Below are positions 35,771-51,700 of a stretch of DNA of 64,000 nucleotides, piece by piece (position 1 is the stretch's first letter; every line of letters begins with the position of its first letter). The DNA comes from Diplonema papillatum. Its lineage: Eukaryota > Euglenozoa > Diplonemea > Diplonemida > Diplonemidae. The position numbers and the translations under genes are program-made. Location: NCBI GenBank assembly GCA_030068145.1, contig JAPJBO010000082.1:368564-432563 (forward strand), given 5' to 3'. The notes under the pieces were generated by a model. The model did no database searches, was not told the origin of the DNA, and saw nothing but the letters and a program-made list of their open reading frames with translations.

Positions 35771-35895
35771 CTCCCTTTCTTTCCTGTTGCTTTTCTTTTT
35801 TTGCGCCTTTGCTCCCTTCCGCGAAACACGGGGCTGGAGTAAAAAGGGCGGCCGTTTATGATTTGTTCTCCTCGAGAAACTGCTGCTCCCGTCTA
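33920..35895. other. No gene seen; (CT)n and A runs
   Basis: A runs lie at about 34800-34813 and 34876-34889, and a CT run at about 35738-35768. A frame open from 34902 to 35861 is long but compositionally mixed and lacks any family signature. I do not accept it as a gene. Confidence 0.4.
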
Positions 35896-36073
35896 CACTC
35901 AGGTTCCGCGCTGAGTATCGGTCCGCCTATTGTGTCCGTGGCTTGAATACAACACGGTGCAGCAGATGAGAGAACTCTTGAGCGCGTACCCTTCCAAGCA
36001 CAGCATACGACCGAACTACGACGACGGTCACGGTTTTAAGCATGTTCCGATCAGCACGTTTTTGCAAGCCCCT
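35896..36073 (+). repeat. Family E (diverged)
   Basis: ACTCAGGTTCCGCGCTGAG, TGTGTCCGTGGCTTGAA and a CACGTTTTTGCAAGCCCC end. Confidence 0.55.
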
Positions 36074-36449
36074 CACATGGTTGATCAGAGTTCGTGTCCC
36101 ACTCCACCAAAAAATCACGATAAACATATGAGGGAAGGCGATCGGCATTCCTTTCACCCCACACACCACACACTTCCTCTTCTCCCCCGCCCCCCGGCCT
36201 CTTTTTGTTCTGCTTTTCTCGTCTATCTCCACTTCTCCCACCTCTCCCCATCCTTACTTCTTTCGTTTCCATTCATTTTCTTTCGCTCTCCGTTTGACAC
36301 TGCCCAAAACCCCCACCAATCCACCTCCCCCCTTTTGCTTTACACCCCCGTGTTGCTTTCGCGCTCCCTCCAACCGGCAGGGAGCTAGGGAGAAAAGCTT
36401 GCACTCGTCTCATTCCGTTTGGTTGACATGCTGCTCACAAGCTGCGAAT

Positions 36450-36590
36450 CTTTTACACAAGCGCCAGCTTGGAAGTAAGTGCTAGACGAAGCTGCCAGAC
36501 AAAGAACCGAAGGGATTCCAAGCGCTGTAACCACCGAACACGTGTTGAACAAACGTAGATGATGCAGGTCTACCCCTACACGAACAAAAC
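36450..36590 (+). repeat. Family A1, first half, diverged
   Basis: TTTTACACAAGCGCCAGCTT to GCAGGTCTACCCCTACACGA. It stops where a broken copy of the downstream USP gene begins. Confidence 0.75.
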
Positions 36591-37335
36591 ACGAAGCCGT
36601 TTATGTCTCCGAGTACCGATGACGGCACGTATCTCGTATCTCTATGTGTCACCCGCAGCGTGGATGTCTCCAGACTGCCCGATGGCAGAAGCATTGAAGA
36701 TGCTACACGCTTCAGCATCTGCAGCCAGTGTGGAGTGTGAGAAGGCTGACCTAACCTACTGGGGACAGAGTGGACGCAAAAGAAATTGTTACCTCAGCTA
36801 CAGTTCAGTTTGATGCTATCGACAGCAAACAAATAAAACAATGAACTAACCTACGCAATTCTGTAAGATTTCCCTTCTCCCTAAAGAATCGTTCAAAGGA
36901 AACGGGACGGGGGGTTGTGTCTCCTCGCATTGCAGGGCGCCGCAGCGGTGAAAGAGGGATAGAGGGGGGGGGACCTGGGGGGGGGGGGGGGGGGGGGTGT
37001 CGGCGCCGAAAGTGGAGGAATAAGACGGCCAGACTCCGCAGGAAAAGGTTGAGGGTCGACCGATGACGATCCTGGACCAGTCACACGCCATTCATTCAAA
37101 TAATGTCAGTTTCGCCGTACGTTTTCATGACTCTCTGGCAGCATCGTGAGGGAGCATGGCAGTACCCGAGTGATGTTAGTTGGAAGGTTCTCTGCACACC
37201 CAAACTCTCGGCCAACGGGATGGAACCGACGGATCAGTGCAGAGCATAGGGGCGCCTGAACGAGCTGCGACTTGCTGGCCGTTCATGCCGAACCGGTCGT
37301 CGAGCTTCGTGTACGGGCGAATCAGGACGCCGACG
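36590..37335 (+). pseudogene. Broken tandem copies of the USP gene 5' end
   Basis: Three pieces repeat the 5' flank and first codons of the gene at 37556. 36590-36705 matches about 37687-37760 (shared GTGTCACCCGCAGC.TGGATG and GACTGCCCGATG). 36765-37047 matches about 37345-37605 (shared GGACAGAGTGG.CGCAAAAGA and GGGCGCCGCAGCGGTGAA); here the start ATG has become GTG and the tenth codon of the copy is TAA. 37236-37330 matches about 37599-37690 (GTCGAGCTTCGTGTACGGGC). A long G run (about 36969-36997) sits inside the second piece. None can encode the protein. They look like serial partial tandem duplications. Confidence 0.8.
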
Positions 37336-37555
37336 TATTGGACAGAGTGGGCGCAAAAGAAATTGTTACCCCAGCCACAGGCCAGTTTGATCTTATCGAC
37401 AGCACACAAGTAGCGAAGGTAAACAAACCTTCTGTCAGGACCCCCTTCCCCCAAAAAGAATCGCTAAAAAGGGACGGGGCCAGGGGGTTGTCTCTCCTCG
37501 CATTGCAACGCGAAAGCGGGCCCGGAACAGGGCGCCGCAGCGGTGAACGAGGGAG

Positions 37556-40831
<3,276 letters not shown>

Positions 40832-42569
40832 AGTGCGTGTCGGGAGTGAAGGGGAACGGACACCGTCTTTTGACCGCATCCGCGCAGGCAGAGTTTCTCT
40901 CCCTGTCTGTTCGGCACAGCCACGGGCGGCGGGGACGCAGCAGTTTGTAGAGCACGATACAGTGCGCCTTGCCGATGCTGACGGAGTGTGATAGCAACTC
41001 GGACGAAGATGGGGCCTTGGCAATTAAGAGGACCCTGATGAGGATTAAGAAGGTTGCACAAGCCACAGTTTCAGCCATAACTGCACTCCGCCCGACGGGG
41101 CTTGCTTACTCTTTCGCTGTAGCGCATGCAACCTCCAGTTGGTCATCAAGGACGTTAGGGATCAAGAGGTTTCGGGGCGAATCCCCTGTCGACGAGCCGA
41201 GTGAACAGGGCTCGAAGAGCTAGGCTGGCGGGTTTTAAGGGTCCCAACGTACCTAGTCCGTGAGATCCGCACTAGGACAGAGGCGGCAAAACGCGACTCT
41301 CCGCAGGTGTATCGTCAACCTTCAACCCGCTCAACGGAAAACGCGCAAAGGCGCCTGCTGTTTTTGGGTTCTGTTTCGTGATTTGATCGAAGATTCTGGC
41401 ACGAGCTCCCAACAACGTTTGCAGCCGCCCCCCCCCCCTTCCCACCCAGCGTTGTGTCATGGCGGAATCCCGTGGCAAATGTGACCCGACCGGTGCCGTA
41501 CGTCTGTGTGTGTGCCTCCTAGCCTTACGCTTCCTCTCCTCCATTCGTCTCAAAGCTGCCTTGTTTCTCATGCATCGGAGTCCCAATGGAAATGCGTGTT
41601 CATTAAGAGGGCTCCGATACACGCCTGAAACGAGTCTGCTGTTGAAGACAAACAAGGGCGGCGTCGCCACGCAAGAGCAGACACGACACGTGAACGGCAA
41701 CTCTTGCTTTTCCGTACGGCAGTGGATACCCTGCTGCACAGAGTGCAGAACTGCTTCACCTTTGTAAAGGTCGTCTGCTGCGTGACTGCCAGTCCAGGTA
41801 GTGATCAGGTAGGTTGTCTGGTCAACAAACAACCCCCCTGTCCCCCCGCAGCTAGCTTGCAACCTCCGCACCCCCCCCCCCCCCTCCCCGCTCTTCAAAC
41901 CCAAGAAACATTTTCCCCCCGCTATTATGTGTCCGTGGCTTAAAGGACCGAAACACGGCGCAGACGGGACCAGTGCGGTGTTGAGCACATACCCATTCCA
42001 AGCACGTTCTTGCAAACCCCCCCCCCCCCCCGCTAAAGGACGTGCATGCCTTGTCTTCGCAAAGAGAACTTCGGAACAGAATTGAAAGTAGTATCACGTC
42101 GCTGTCACTCGCGCTCAACCCGTGAGCGGTCAGGGCTCGTGCCTCGAAGTTTATACCAACACGACAGGAAAAAAATCATATACTGTGATTGCATCTCGTC
42201 GATTCCATTTTGTACTGGTCGTCAGAGTTATTGGAAATACAAAAACTCGGCATGGTACCACTTACCATGAGTACGACATGTACATCGTGCTCCCCGCGGT
42301 ACCCTTCAGGCGGGAATTCGGGCAGCGAGCTGCCCTCGTCGCGCTGGTTGGGTCTTCGACTGTGCATAGGTAGTGGTCATCCGTCATCAGAAAATGGAAG
42401 GAAGAGAACCACGGGACCAATCCCGATGCTTACCGACGAGCAAATGGGACAGGAATGGGAAAGAGTTGGGCAGGGTGGGTCTTCGAAGAACCGCAGCGGA
42501 TGTATCGCGGCTTGCCCTCTCGTACCCTTGGCGTTAACGGGTTGAGCGACTTGTTCACGCTCACCAAAG
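40832..42569. other. No gene seen; family E copy
   Basis: A family E copy lies at 41927-42030 (TTATGTGTCCGTGGCTTAAA to GCACGTTCTTGCAAACC plus a C run). No conserved coding sequence follows the USP stop. Confidence 0.45.
41927..42030 (+). repeat. Family E, 3' half
   Basis: Matches the second half of the 9868-10065 copy, with a CCCAAGAAACATTTTCCCCC lead that also occurs near 33348-33370. Confidence 0.75.
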
Positions 42570-42797
42570 GTTTTTTGTACAACAAGCACCTGCTTTGTAG
42601 GAAATACTTGAGGAGGCTGCCAGCTGCAAAAGATCAAAGGAGGTAAATGTGCTGTAGCCCACACGAAACACAGGTGAATCTGGGTTTAGTGGCGGGCGTA
42701 CGCGTTCAAGAAAAAAGACCCACTTTGTTGTTGTATTGTTTCTCCCCCTCCAGCCTCCTTCGAAGTTAGCACAAGGCAGCCCCTCGAGTATTTTTTG
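42570..42797 (+). repeat. Family A2 (full-length type)
   Basis: GCACCTGCTTTGTAGGAAAT to GCAGCCCCTCGAGTATTTT; very close to 4778-5015. Confidence 0.85.
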
Positions 42798-42967
42798 CAT
42801 CCTTCCATTGCTGGGCAAAATATGTCAGCATTCCCACAGAGTGAGCGACCTACCCAGGGTTTCCTGTAGCTGGTAGCGTGTGTGCGCATGCCTCGCGGTC
42901 CCCAATGGCAGAACCCGCCGTCACATGCAGGGTCTAGTTATTATAGGCACTTTTCTCCTTTTTCTTT

Positions 42968-43362
42968 TGAATGAGCACCTGCTTTCATCGGGAATTGGCG
43001 CGGTGTCTCCTTGTCTTCTGCTCGACGCGTCTGGTTTTTTTTTTCTACGAATCATCAAGCTAAACTGCAGGAAATATGATTTGTTTTGCGTCTATACTCA
43101 CCACGGCCCACCTGCTGTTGAAGTGATCCGGATTGGTTACGAGCAATGATGGCAATTCGATGTGCCAATTCCCGCAGTAAACTACAGAAATTACTCGAGG
43201 AGGTTGCCAGTCGTCGAATCTTGTACGAAACAACAAATGTGCTGCAGCTGAGTTTAGTGTGAGTGGGCGTATTGTTTCACCAAACCCGTTTTCACATTCC
43301 TTCCCCGTTGAAGTGAGTACCGGCCTCCATGGAGATAAGCACCAGACAGTCCCTCGAGTATT
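42968..43362 (+). repeat. Family A2, interrupted and diverged
   Basis: ATGAGCACCTGCTTTC (42970), then about 200 bp of other sequence, then CTCGAGGAGGTTGCCAG and AAATGTGCTGCAGCTGAGTT (about 43194-43270), and CACCAGACAGTCCCTCGAGT (about 43340-43360). Confidence 0.5.
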
Positions 43363-45775
43363 GCTCCCGCGTTCTAGCCTCAAGCCTCAGCTGCCGCCTG
43401 CGGTAGCACCAAAAAGAAAGGTTGCGCTCCCTCCCAGAAGGCAGCTGTTCAATCGCTTTGGGGAAAATGAAACATACATAATCACAATCGGTCTTGTCGT
43501 GGTCAGGTGCTCATGCCCCCACCAGGCCTGGACGCCCGTTAGCGATTATCAAAAGAAAAGAGAGCGAGCCATTTTCTTCTACTCTAACTGAAGCGCGTCA
43601 TCTAATTTTCCTTACCAAGCAAACAAAGGTCGCACGACACCAAACTGATCATTCCCTCGGTTACACAAAAGGCAGAGGACCCCGTGCTTCCAACCACAAG
43701 AAATACTCGCTACTCGCCCACTCTACGCCCCCCGCCGCACTCTCCGAGACCCGAGGATGATTCTGCCAGGTTGTACTAGACCACTTTGAAGGCCAAGCTG
43801 TGGCACCGGCGATGAAGTCCTCCGATGATATAGCAGCCGAGGAGGGTTCTCCGGTTTGCAGCACCCCGCAGGACCGCCGCGGCTTTCCACACCTGCACCG
43901 AAGAGCAGTTGGTGGCTGGTCGCTCAGTTCCAGGTTGTCTTGTCCGAAACTTCAATGAGGGCTGGCAGCGACCGTAAGGGGGGGTCGTTTGCGGATTGCG
44001 GAACCTTCGCTTCGGATGTCGTCAGCGTGACTGAGCAGTACTGCGCGACCCACAACTCTTTCCGAAAGGTTCGTGTCGACGGAATTTATTTCAACCCTGG
44101 CATTGATTATTGCCCATTTTTAATGGGCCACGAAGGAAAAGATTCCAGCCACAAGAGCACGATGTATTGTTTATTATCCGTTAATGTTGTGGCTATTGCC
44201 CCACATCGTGGGAAAGGTGTGGGTGCACCGTACTGGACTGACGCACCGCTGGCTTTTCCTCGGCTGTTGGCCTGCATGTGAAGTGGGGGGAAAATGGAAG
44301 AAGGTCCACCAACGCGCACAGCCCGAACAGCTATCTACCGAAATGACAGGGAAAATGACCTCTTCCTTTATTCCTGGCTTTTGTCTTGACGAGTGCATAC
44401 TTTCAAGTCCTACAAGCGGGGCACAGGACCCTTCGTGCGAGGTTCCAAAGGAATCGCTGCGGCACCTGTGCCCTGCGCACGCGCCGTTTTCGTTTTTGAG
44501 CCACCCAAGTTGCATTTCGCCCTTCGAAAACGGGGCTTTGGAAGGGGTTTCGCGCGAGTTGTTGACAGGGAAAGGTTGGATGCGCAGCCTCCGGTTTCTC
44601 CGATCTTCTCTTTGATTGGTTTCACCGCACCACACGGGCGATGTCTTAGGTCAGGCTGTTTTTCGATTCAGAAACTGCAGCGGTGGGTGTGGGTAGAAGT
44701 GGACTGAATGTTGAGGTTCTTGCCGCACCAAAAACAGAGCTCTCACTCTCTCCGCAGACCTACAATACCTACAATGTATCGGAAATCTACTCGCTTTGGC
44801 TCCATTCCGTTGTGTTACCACATGCTTTTTGTCAAGACCAAGAACCGACGATAGCAGCGTACTATCCTCACTCCCGTTCGATGAACAAAACAGGTTTGAA
44901 GGGATTGCGCACAAGCAAACCGTTGTGTCACAGAGCAGTTGATACGATTTCTGCGCGCGATTTGGCGCGTTATCGGAGTTTAAGTTTGTTTGGAGTGCTG
45001 CCCCAATGGCCACCCTGGCAAACATTGCAGCGCGAACTGCTTCCAAAGACGCCCTTCTCCTCTACGTCGTTCCTGCGCGGACCGTCTGTCTGCTCCATCC
45101 TACGCTCCTTGCCTTCAACCACCCCCCCCCCCCTCGGCTTCGGCGGCCCCACAAGATGCCTTTTCTTGATTTTTCCCCTTTCTTGCGAGGCACCGAAACA
45201 GCTCACGATCCAAACCAGTGGCCATGTCCGATCGAATACACCGAAGACCAGGGAGTGCGTTCCGTACAAGTGCTCTCTCTCTCCATCCGTGCCGCAAAGC
45301 CAACCTATGTCGGACGGTCCAAAACCCAGCTCACGTTTCAAGCAGACTGTACCTCAGGTCATGTGCATAGATCCTCAGGTTTCGTGTTTGTGGCGGTCGA
45401 ACACGGAGAAGAGTCGCCGTCGGGTGCACCAATCGAGTCCATTTGCATGGAGAACCAGATGGTCATAAGCCTCGGGTATGCGCCCCTGAGGACCTGTTGG
45501 CGTCATGTCCCATACGTTGCATCTAATGAAGATTCAAGACCTCTCCTGTCCCGATTCCTGGATTGATCATTGTCCGTGGATTCTGCTATCAGCAGCCATC
45601 CCGACCCATTCTACCCGTAAATCCAGCAGGAGTTTTGCGAACTGTGCAACCGACTCGGGAGCCGGCTAAAAAAAGAAACGTGTCGGGTCTCCGCGTGCAA
45701 CCGTGTATTCCACACACCAGTACCAGGAAGAGAAAGAAGGGGCGGCGGGGCCGTGCGCCGGAAGCAGGCAGCAGC
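43363..45775. other. No gene seen; families H and G
   Basis: Family H (ACTGAAGCGCGTCA to AAAGGTCGCA.GACACCA, about 43586-43650) also occurs at 58484-58545 and inverted at 33547-33598. Family G (GTACTATC.CTCACTCCCGTT plus GAACAAAACAGGTTTGAAGG, about 44858-44930) also occurs at 58262-58330. Several open frames of over 100 codons lack any family signature. Confidence 0.4.
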
Positions 45776-48700
45776 ATGGGCACCATGATCGCGGAAAACC
45801 GCTGCAACATCCCTGCGATCTGCAGGTTCGCGGACAGAGGCACCGGGTTCCTGGTGGCCCCGGGGTTGATCATGACGAGCCTCGCGGTTCTCCGCAGCAA
45901 GCAGGAAGCCGCTAAGATGCAGGCGATTTTCTTCGAATCCGGGAAGCAAGACCCGGTCGTCGCCGACCTGAAACCGTTCCAGCTGTTCTTCATTTCCGCG
46001 TTCCCGGAACACCTGCAGTACGTCGTCGTAGCCTGCGACACGCGCGGCATTCTGCACACCCGCCCGGTAAAGCTTCCAATGGTGGAACCGGAGTGGCACT
46101 ACGTCGACGAAGGCGACATTTGCCTAGTCGTGCAGCACCCGCTGCCGCGCAACGCGTCCGAAGAAGGAATCGAAGACGACGACAACGACGCCGCCGGAGA
46201 CCCGGTGGCCAACACCGAAGAGGCGAAGGTCTTCGAGGAGGTCACGCTGCAGCGGGGGGTCATCTCGTACTTCAACATCAACGCTCGGTGTCTTTTGCAT
46301 TTCCTTTTTGTGTACTCAACAATCCGGCGAGTTTGCTTTCTGATGATTTACGGTAGCGGCTAAAACGACGCACAATGCGCCGACCGAATTTCCTTCCTGC
46401 CCCAATAAACTAAGCAAGAGACACAAAAACGGTTCGAGCCATGTACAAAAGAGCGATTTCAGCCTGAACGGACAGTGTCCCACAGTTCCAGCTTGCGCCC
46501 TTAGCAGAATTGCCAATTCAAGATTGTCATCGTTCACATTGCTGGAACAGTGTAGCCTTTCTTTTAACCGCTTGCAGTCTCCTGTCTTCTGCTGAAAACA
46601 ACAATAAACGCTAGAAAATTGCTGCACCATGTGCAACGTTGTTCTGGATGTCCGGCCAGAAGCGATGTCCTGGGCAAATTTCCCGCCAGCAGCCACCTCG
46701 CTATTCTTGCAGGTGCAGCCTTGTACCAGCATCTCACCTTGGCGGAAATTGTTTTCGTGTAGTTCTTGCTTGCTTGAACGCTGCACTGTGCCAGTTCCTT
46801 CGCCGTTGGGGCGCTTTCGAGTCCTCAACGAAGCGGCATTGCCTCGTCTTGCATGTTTCCTCACCCTTGAGTGACATTCTTCACGAGGGGTCTCAAGGCA
46901 GAAAGCGTACACGGCATTACGAACAGAATCAGCTCTTCAGACCATGTTGGGAAGTGACGACTCCCATGGCGTCAGCAGAGCTCGTTCAACAAGTACGGCG
47001 CCTACTTCTGTCTTAGAGCGCAAGTTCGCGTGAAACTCCGGGGTTTTAAAGTCTCCGGGTGACATAACGTTATCAACTCTGAATAAGGATATCGGAGAGT
47101 GTATCCTGGTACCTCTGTTCGTGGCTCGACCATGGTCACATCAGGCGCTTGTGGTGCTTGTTCCCTTGCATCACAACAAGTCTCCAATTCGGGATAACAT
47201 GTACCGCGAGGAGTGCTTCTGCCGAATGAGGCCTTCACCAGACACAGCATTATTTGCTCATCTTGCTGACTGCTTGGAATGCGTAGAGTGTTGGTAAATT
47301 TGAAATTCTCAAATTTAGCTCTCTAGCGAGCTATCACACTTTTCTGGGGCAGGTCGTGGGGTACCCCCACCCCGGACATTTCTACCGTTTTTGTTGGTAT
47401 TTTTGAGAATGCACGATTCGTCGAAAAAATTTCTCGCGGCGGACAACGGCGTGGCACAGTCGTCAGTGGACGACCTTCCTGGCCTACGGGTGGGAGGTTC
47501 GGTTCCCGCCGGTGGACTTTTTTCCGGGTCCGCACTCAGCACAAAGGTTCACCAGGGGGGCTGATGGCAAGTCGGGGGCCCTCCCCCCTGGATAAGGGCC
47601 CCCCCCTGAGCTTAGCATCAGGGGTTTCCCGGGGGGGGGTCCGGGGGCCCTCCCCCCCTGGTACGCGCCCCGAACTTGTTATCATCCCAAACTTAGCACC
47701 AGGCCCCCGAACTTGCCACCAAACGCCGAGCTTGGCATTATCAGGGTTCAACGGGTTCGGGTTTGACGCCGGACTGGACAAAAAGGTGCGGGTTTGCAGA
47801 TTCGGGTTTTCACAAACGCCGGACTGGGCAAAAGATTCGGGTGTGCACAACCGCCTGACTGGGCAAAAGGTGCGGGTTTGCACCAACGCCAGTGCTGGTA
47901 AATCATTGGCACGAGTAGATGCAGACCGGAGATCGCACGGGACAAGGCACTTGAGTCAACTCGGAGAGAATTCCGGGCTGCTTCTGAGCCTCGACTCTCT
48001 CACTCGGCTCAGCACCCGCGGCAGCCCCAAACTTCTGCCAGCCAGCCCACCGATGGCCAGCCCCTGACCGCCAGCCCAGGGGGGCTCTCTCCCCCCTCCT
48101 CCTCCTCCTTCTTCCTTCACTCGTCAGACCCGTCCTCGTCCTCGGATGGAGCGGTAACCTAGCCCGAAAACTTGTGACAATGCTTGCCTGCCTTATGGCA
48201 CCTGCATTTCAAGTTTCCACTGCTACTACTACAGCAGGGATCAGATGAAGAATGCGGGCTAGTGGTGGGACGACCATTGGCCCACTGCCCGATTGGACCA
48301 CCACCGAGTGCACAGCCTGGGCAGTAATCCATGTCGCAGGGCTTGCAAGCCCACGACTGGATCTTCACTGCCTCGTGCCCCCTCCGCCTTTTCGGTGCGG
48401 AAAGGCAAACCGGCACCCGGTCGCATATCCACTTAACCGCTGTGCGCGGCAGCAACTTCTGCTCGCACACAGGGCAGATGTGGCTACTAGTAGGCACTGG
48501 GGCTGCGCGAGTGCAGCTGGGGCTTCGCCATCGCCTGCGGGAAGCGGATCGTCGAGTGCAGCTGGGGCTTCGCCATCGCCTGCAGGAAGCGGATCGTCGA
48601 GTGCAGCTGGGGCTTCGCCATCGCCTGCAGGAAGCGGATCGTCGAGTGCAGCTGGGGCTTCGCCATCGCCTGCGGGAAGCGGATCGTCGAGTGCAGCTGG

Positions 48701-51700
48701 GGCTTCGCCATCGCCTGCAGGAAGCGGATCGTCGAGTGCAGCTGGGGCTGCGCCATAGCCTGCGGGAAGTGGATCGTCGAGTGCAGCTGGGGCTTCGCCA
48801 TCGCCTGCAGGAAGCGGATCTTCGAGTGCAGCTGGGGCTTCGCCATCGCCTGCGGGAAGCGGATCGTCGAGTGCAGCTGGGGCTGCGCCATAGCCTGCGG
48901 GAAATGGATCGTCGAGTGCAGCTGGGGCTTCGGCATCGCCTGCGGGAAGCGGATCGTCGAGTGCAGCTGGAAGAAGCTGGAAGAAATTGTTTGGACTGTG
49001 TGAGAATGGTAGCATTTGTTGCGACTGTGTGAGAATAGTATAATTTGTTGCGACTGTGTGAGAATGGTAGCATTTGTTGCGACTGTGTGAGAATGCCTCT
49101 AGTGAACTGCCTAGCTGAGCAGCTAGGCTTTCGGACCTCCCCGTCGCTACCTGCGTTCTGGGGCGTGGTGCTCAGCGACGCCGGTGGTGCGGTTGCTGGC
49201 GGTCGCTAGTACCTTCCGTACCCCGTACCTTCCACACCTTCGCAAGCCTCGTGTTGGTGCTGGATCGCGTGACCCTCATTGCAGATGCACAGCCCAGTGG
49301 TTCTTTCTTGACTGTGCACGTGATAATTCTGCCGAGCAGGTTCACTCATCAGCAGCTCAACAGCATCCGACTCCGTCGTACAGTCGGGCTCGCTTCCCCG
49401 TGGGTGGTCCTGGCTGTGACGAGCTACGAACAGCTTGCCTGCCATGGCAGACTCTCGCCGCTCTTTTCTCCTTTTCAGAGTGAAAGGGTTTCCCCCCTTT
49501 TTTTTGTATAAGCACCTGCTTTGTAGGAAATGCTTGTGGAGACTGCGATAGATCAAAGGAGGTAAATGTGCTGTAGCCCACACGAAACACAGGTAAATCT
49601 GGGTTTAGTGGCGGGCGTAAGCGTAAAACAAAAACGTTTTTTCTAACTAAAACGACACATACTAGGTAGTCTGCAGCGGCTTGTGCAGTCCATCGTCACA
49701 GCTTGTTGCTGCATGATATTATTAAGTACAAAACGCATACTACTCCACCACTAGCAGCCAACATGCACGATAGGCACTCTGACTGACACATTAAACTACG
49801 AGCCCCCTCGGTAGCAGGAAAGGTCAAAGTGACGGAAGGTGACAGCACTCACCGGGAACTGCTTGTCTTCGTTAACGTTGGCGACGGACGACGGTTGAGC
49901 AACACTAGCCCTGGTACAGTACCATCTTGGCACCTGCATTACAAAATCAAGACTGGCTGGCCGGGGCTTGGGGCGGGCTCAGAAGTTGCTGCACGGCACA
50001 AGCGGTCCACGTGCATTGAAGATCGGCCGTAGGTGCCAAAGTTTGGGCACGCTTTTGCAGGGCACAAATAGAGCCCCGAGACCACAACTCGGGCCAAACG
50101 CGCCCAATATTCTTCCAAAGACGACAAGACAAGTACGGGTTCTTGTCATACGCGGGTGGCAAGTACACTCTTCTTCCTTCAGATCCTGTTTATTTTCTTA
50201 TAGGTCCACAAACCTCCAAAGTACCCATTTCTCTAGGGAAAGGTAGACTCTGCTTCGCAAAGTATGTTACAAACCACCCGCAGATACAACTCCGCCGGAT
50301 GCCCCGTGTTCAACTCGAAAGGGACTCTAGTCGGGTTGCAGTCGCAGCTTGTCCGCCCGGACGGCGAGGTCACCAGCTTCTCGGTCCACATCAGCGAAGT
50401 TGTACGGCATCTCTTTGCGAATTGTAAGCTGCCCCTCTTCAACGTCACCAACAAGGCCACGGACATCTGGTCAACATGGTGTGTGTTCGTGTATTCTTTT
50501 CCATGAATGGGCCCGTTGAGAGTAAAAGGAGTGGGAAGAACGCCCAACGAATATTTGGCGAGCAATTTTTCAATCCGCGGTAAAACCTTGCAGTCACACT
50601 GCCAGAAACGTTTCGTAGGGGACCGGGAACCTGCTCTGACTTCGCTCTTGTGCCTGCAAGACAGCCACGATGCCGCTTACTAATGAAAACTGCCACGCTT
50701 TCCAGCTTTGACAGCTGGATATCGTGGCAACTTGAAGAAACTGGACAAATTAAGGATTCAAGGCACAGTATTCCTATCGATTCAACCGCTATTGATCGAG
50801 GTGAAGTTCTCGGCGGTAGGGTTTGTCCGGCATGTAAAAGTCTCGCAGGTATCGAGACGGCGACGTGGGGCGCGCGATGCGTATCATCCAGAATTTTCCG
50901 CAAAACACGGACGTCGTGCTTGCGGCGGTTGACGAGCTGCAGAAGAACATCTGCGATGAGGACAAGCTGGCTGACATGATGGCCAACAACGGCCCCGCGG
51001 TGCTGCTCGACGTGCTGTTCAAGTACAGGACCGAAGAACGCATCGTCTGCGCGGCTGTTCGATCGCTGTGGCAGCTCAGCTTCGGAGATGGTTTGTCTCG
51101 TTGTCTTTTTTTACATAAGCGCCAGCTTGGAGGGAAATGCTCGACAGAAGCTGCCAGACAAAGACCGAAGGGATCGAGGTCCAGCCAACTATTTTCCTGC
51201 AGTAGGAGAAGGAGCGTTTTGAGGAGGAATACTCGAGGGGCCGCCATGTGCTCATTTCGACGGAGTTATAGGGGGGGGGGGAAAGTTATGGCTCTCTTTT
51301 CTGAACGCTTTCGCCCGGCTTATCCGTGTTTCATATGGGCCACAGCCCGCCTCCTGCCACCCTCGAATCGCTCAACGCACCGCCAGTGCTAGCAGACAGC
51401 AAAACAAGGCCGCCGAGTCAAGAGCTGGCTTCCACCTACCAACCGAGACTAAGGAAGTATTCTTTAGAGTGAACGCTCCCTCCGGAGTTTCAAACCTCTC
51501 CGGGGAAACTATCAGCGAATGGGAAGTCTTTTCACTCGTTTCACTCGCAGCCCACCTGATCCCGGCTCAGAGGCAGTTCCCCGAAACTCCCCGAAACTTG
51601 CTCGAAACTCCCCGAAACTCACCCCGTTTTTGGGAGAAAAAAGTGGATTTGCTTGGGTGGGTGGTGGGTGGGTGGTGGGTAGGTGGGTAAGTGGGTGGGT

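Larger units (their letters stand above)
46288..50283 (+). other. Intron 1 of the pseudoprotease-ARM gene (about 4 kb)
   Basis: Donor CG|GTGTCT and acceptor ACCCGCAG|AT. It holds an inverted family C tail (47015-47060), a tRNA-like SINE head, two minisatellites, an antisense zinc-finger ORF, a family E scrap and a family A2 copy. Confidence 0.75.

Noticed and set aside
34902..35861. 319-codon plus ORF
   Set aside because: Codon use is mixed, it crosses a CT microsatellite, and no motif or splice support is visible.
45563..45775. Upstream extension of the pseudoprotease gene (starting at TTG)
   Set aside because: It has no ATG and poor coding character; the ATG at 45776 begins host-like codon use.
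48506..48970. CRISPR or coding repeat on the plus strand
   Set aside because: It is a 45-bp minisatellite without spacers; open frames follow from the unit length being a multiple of three.
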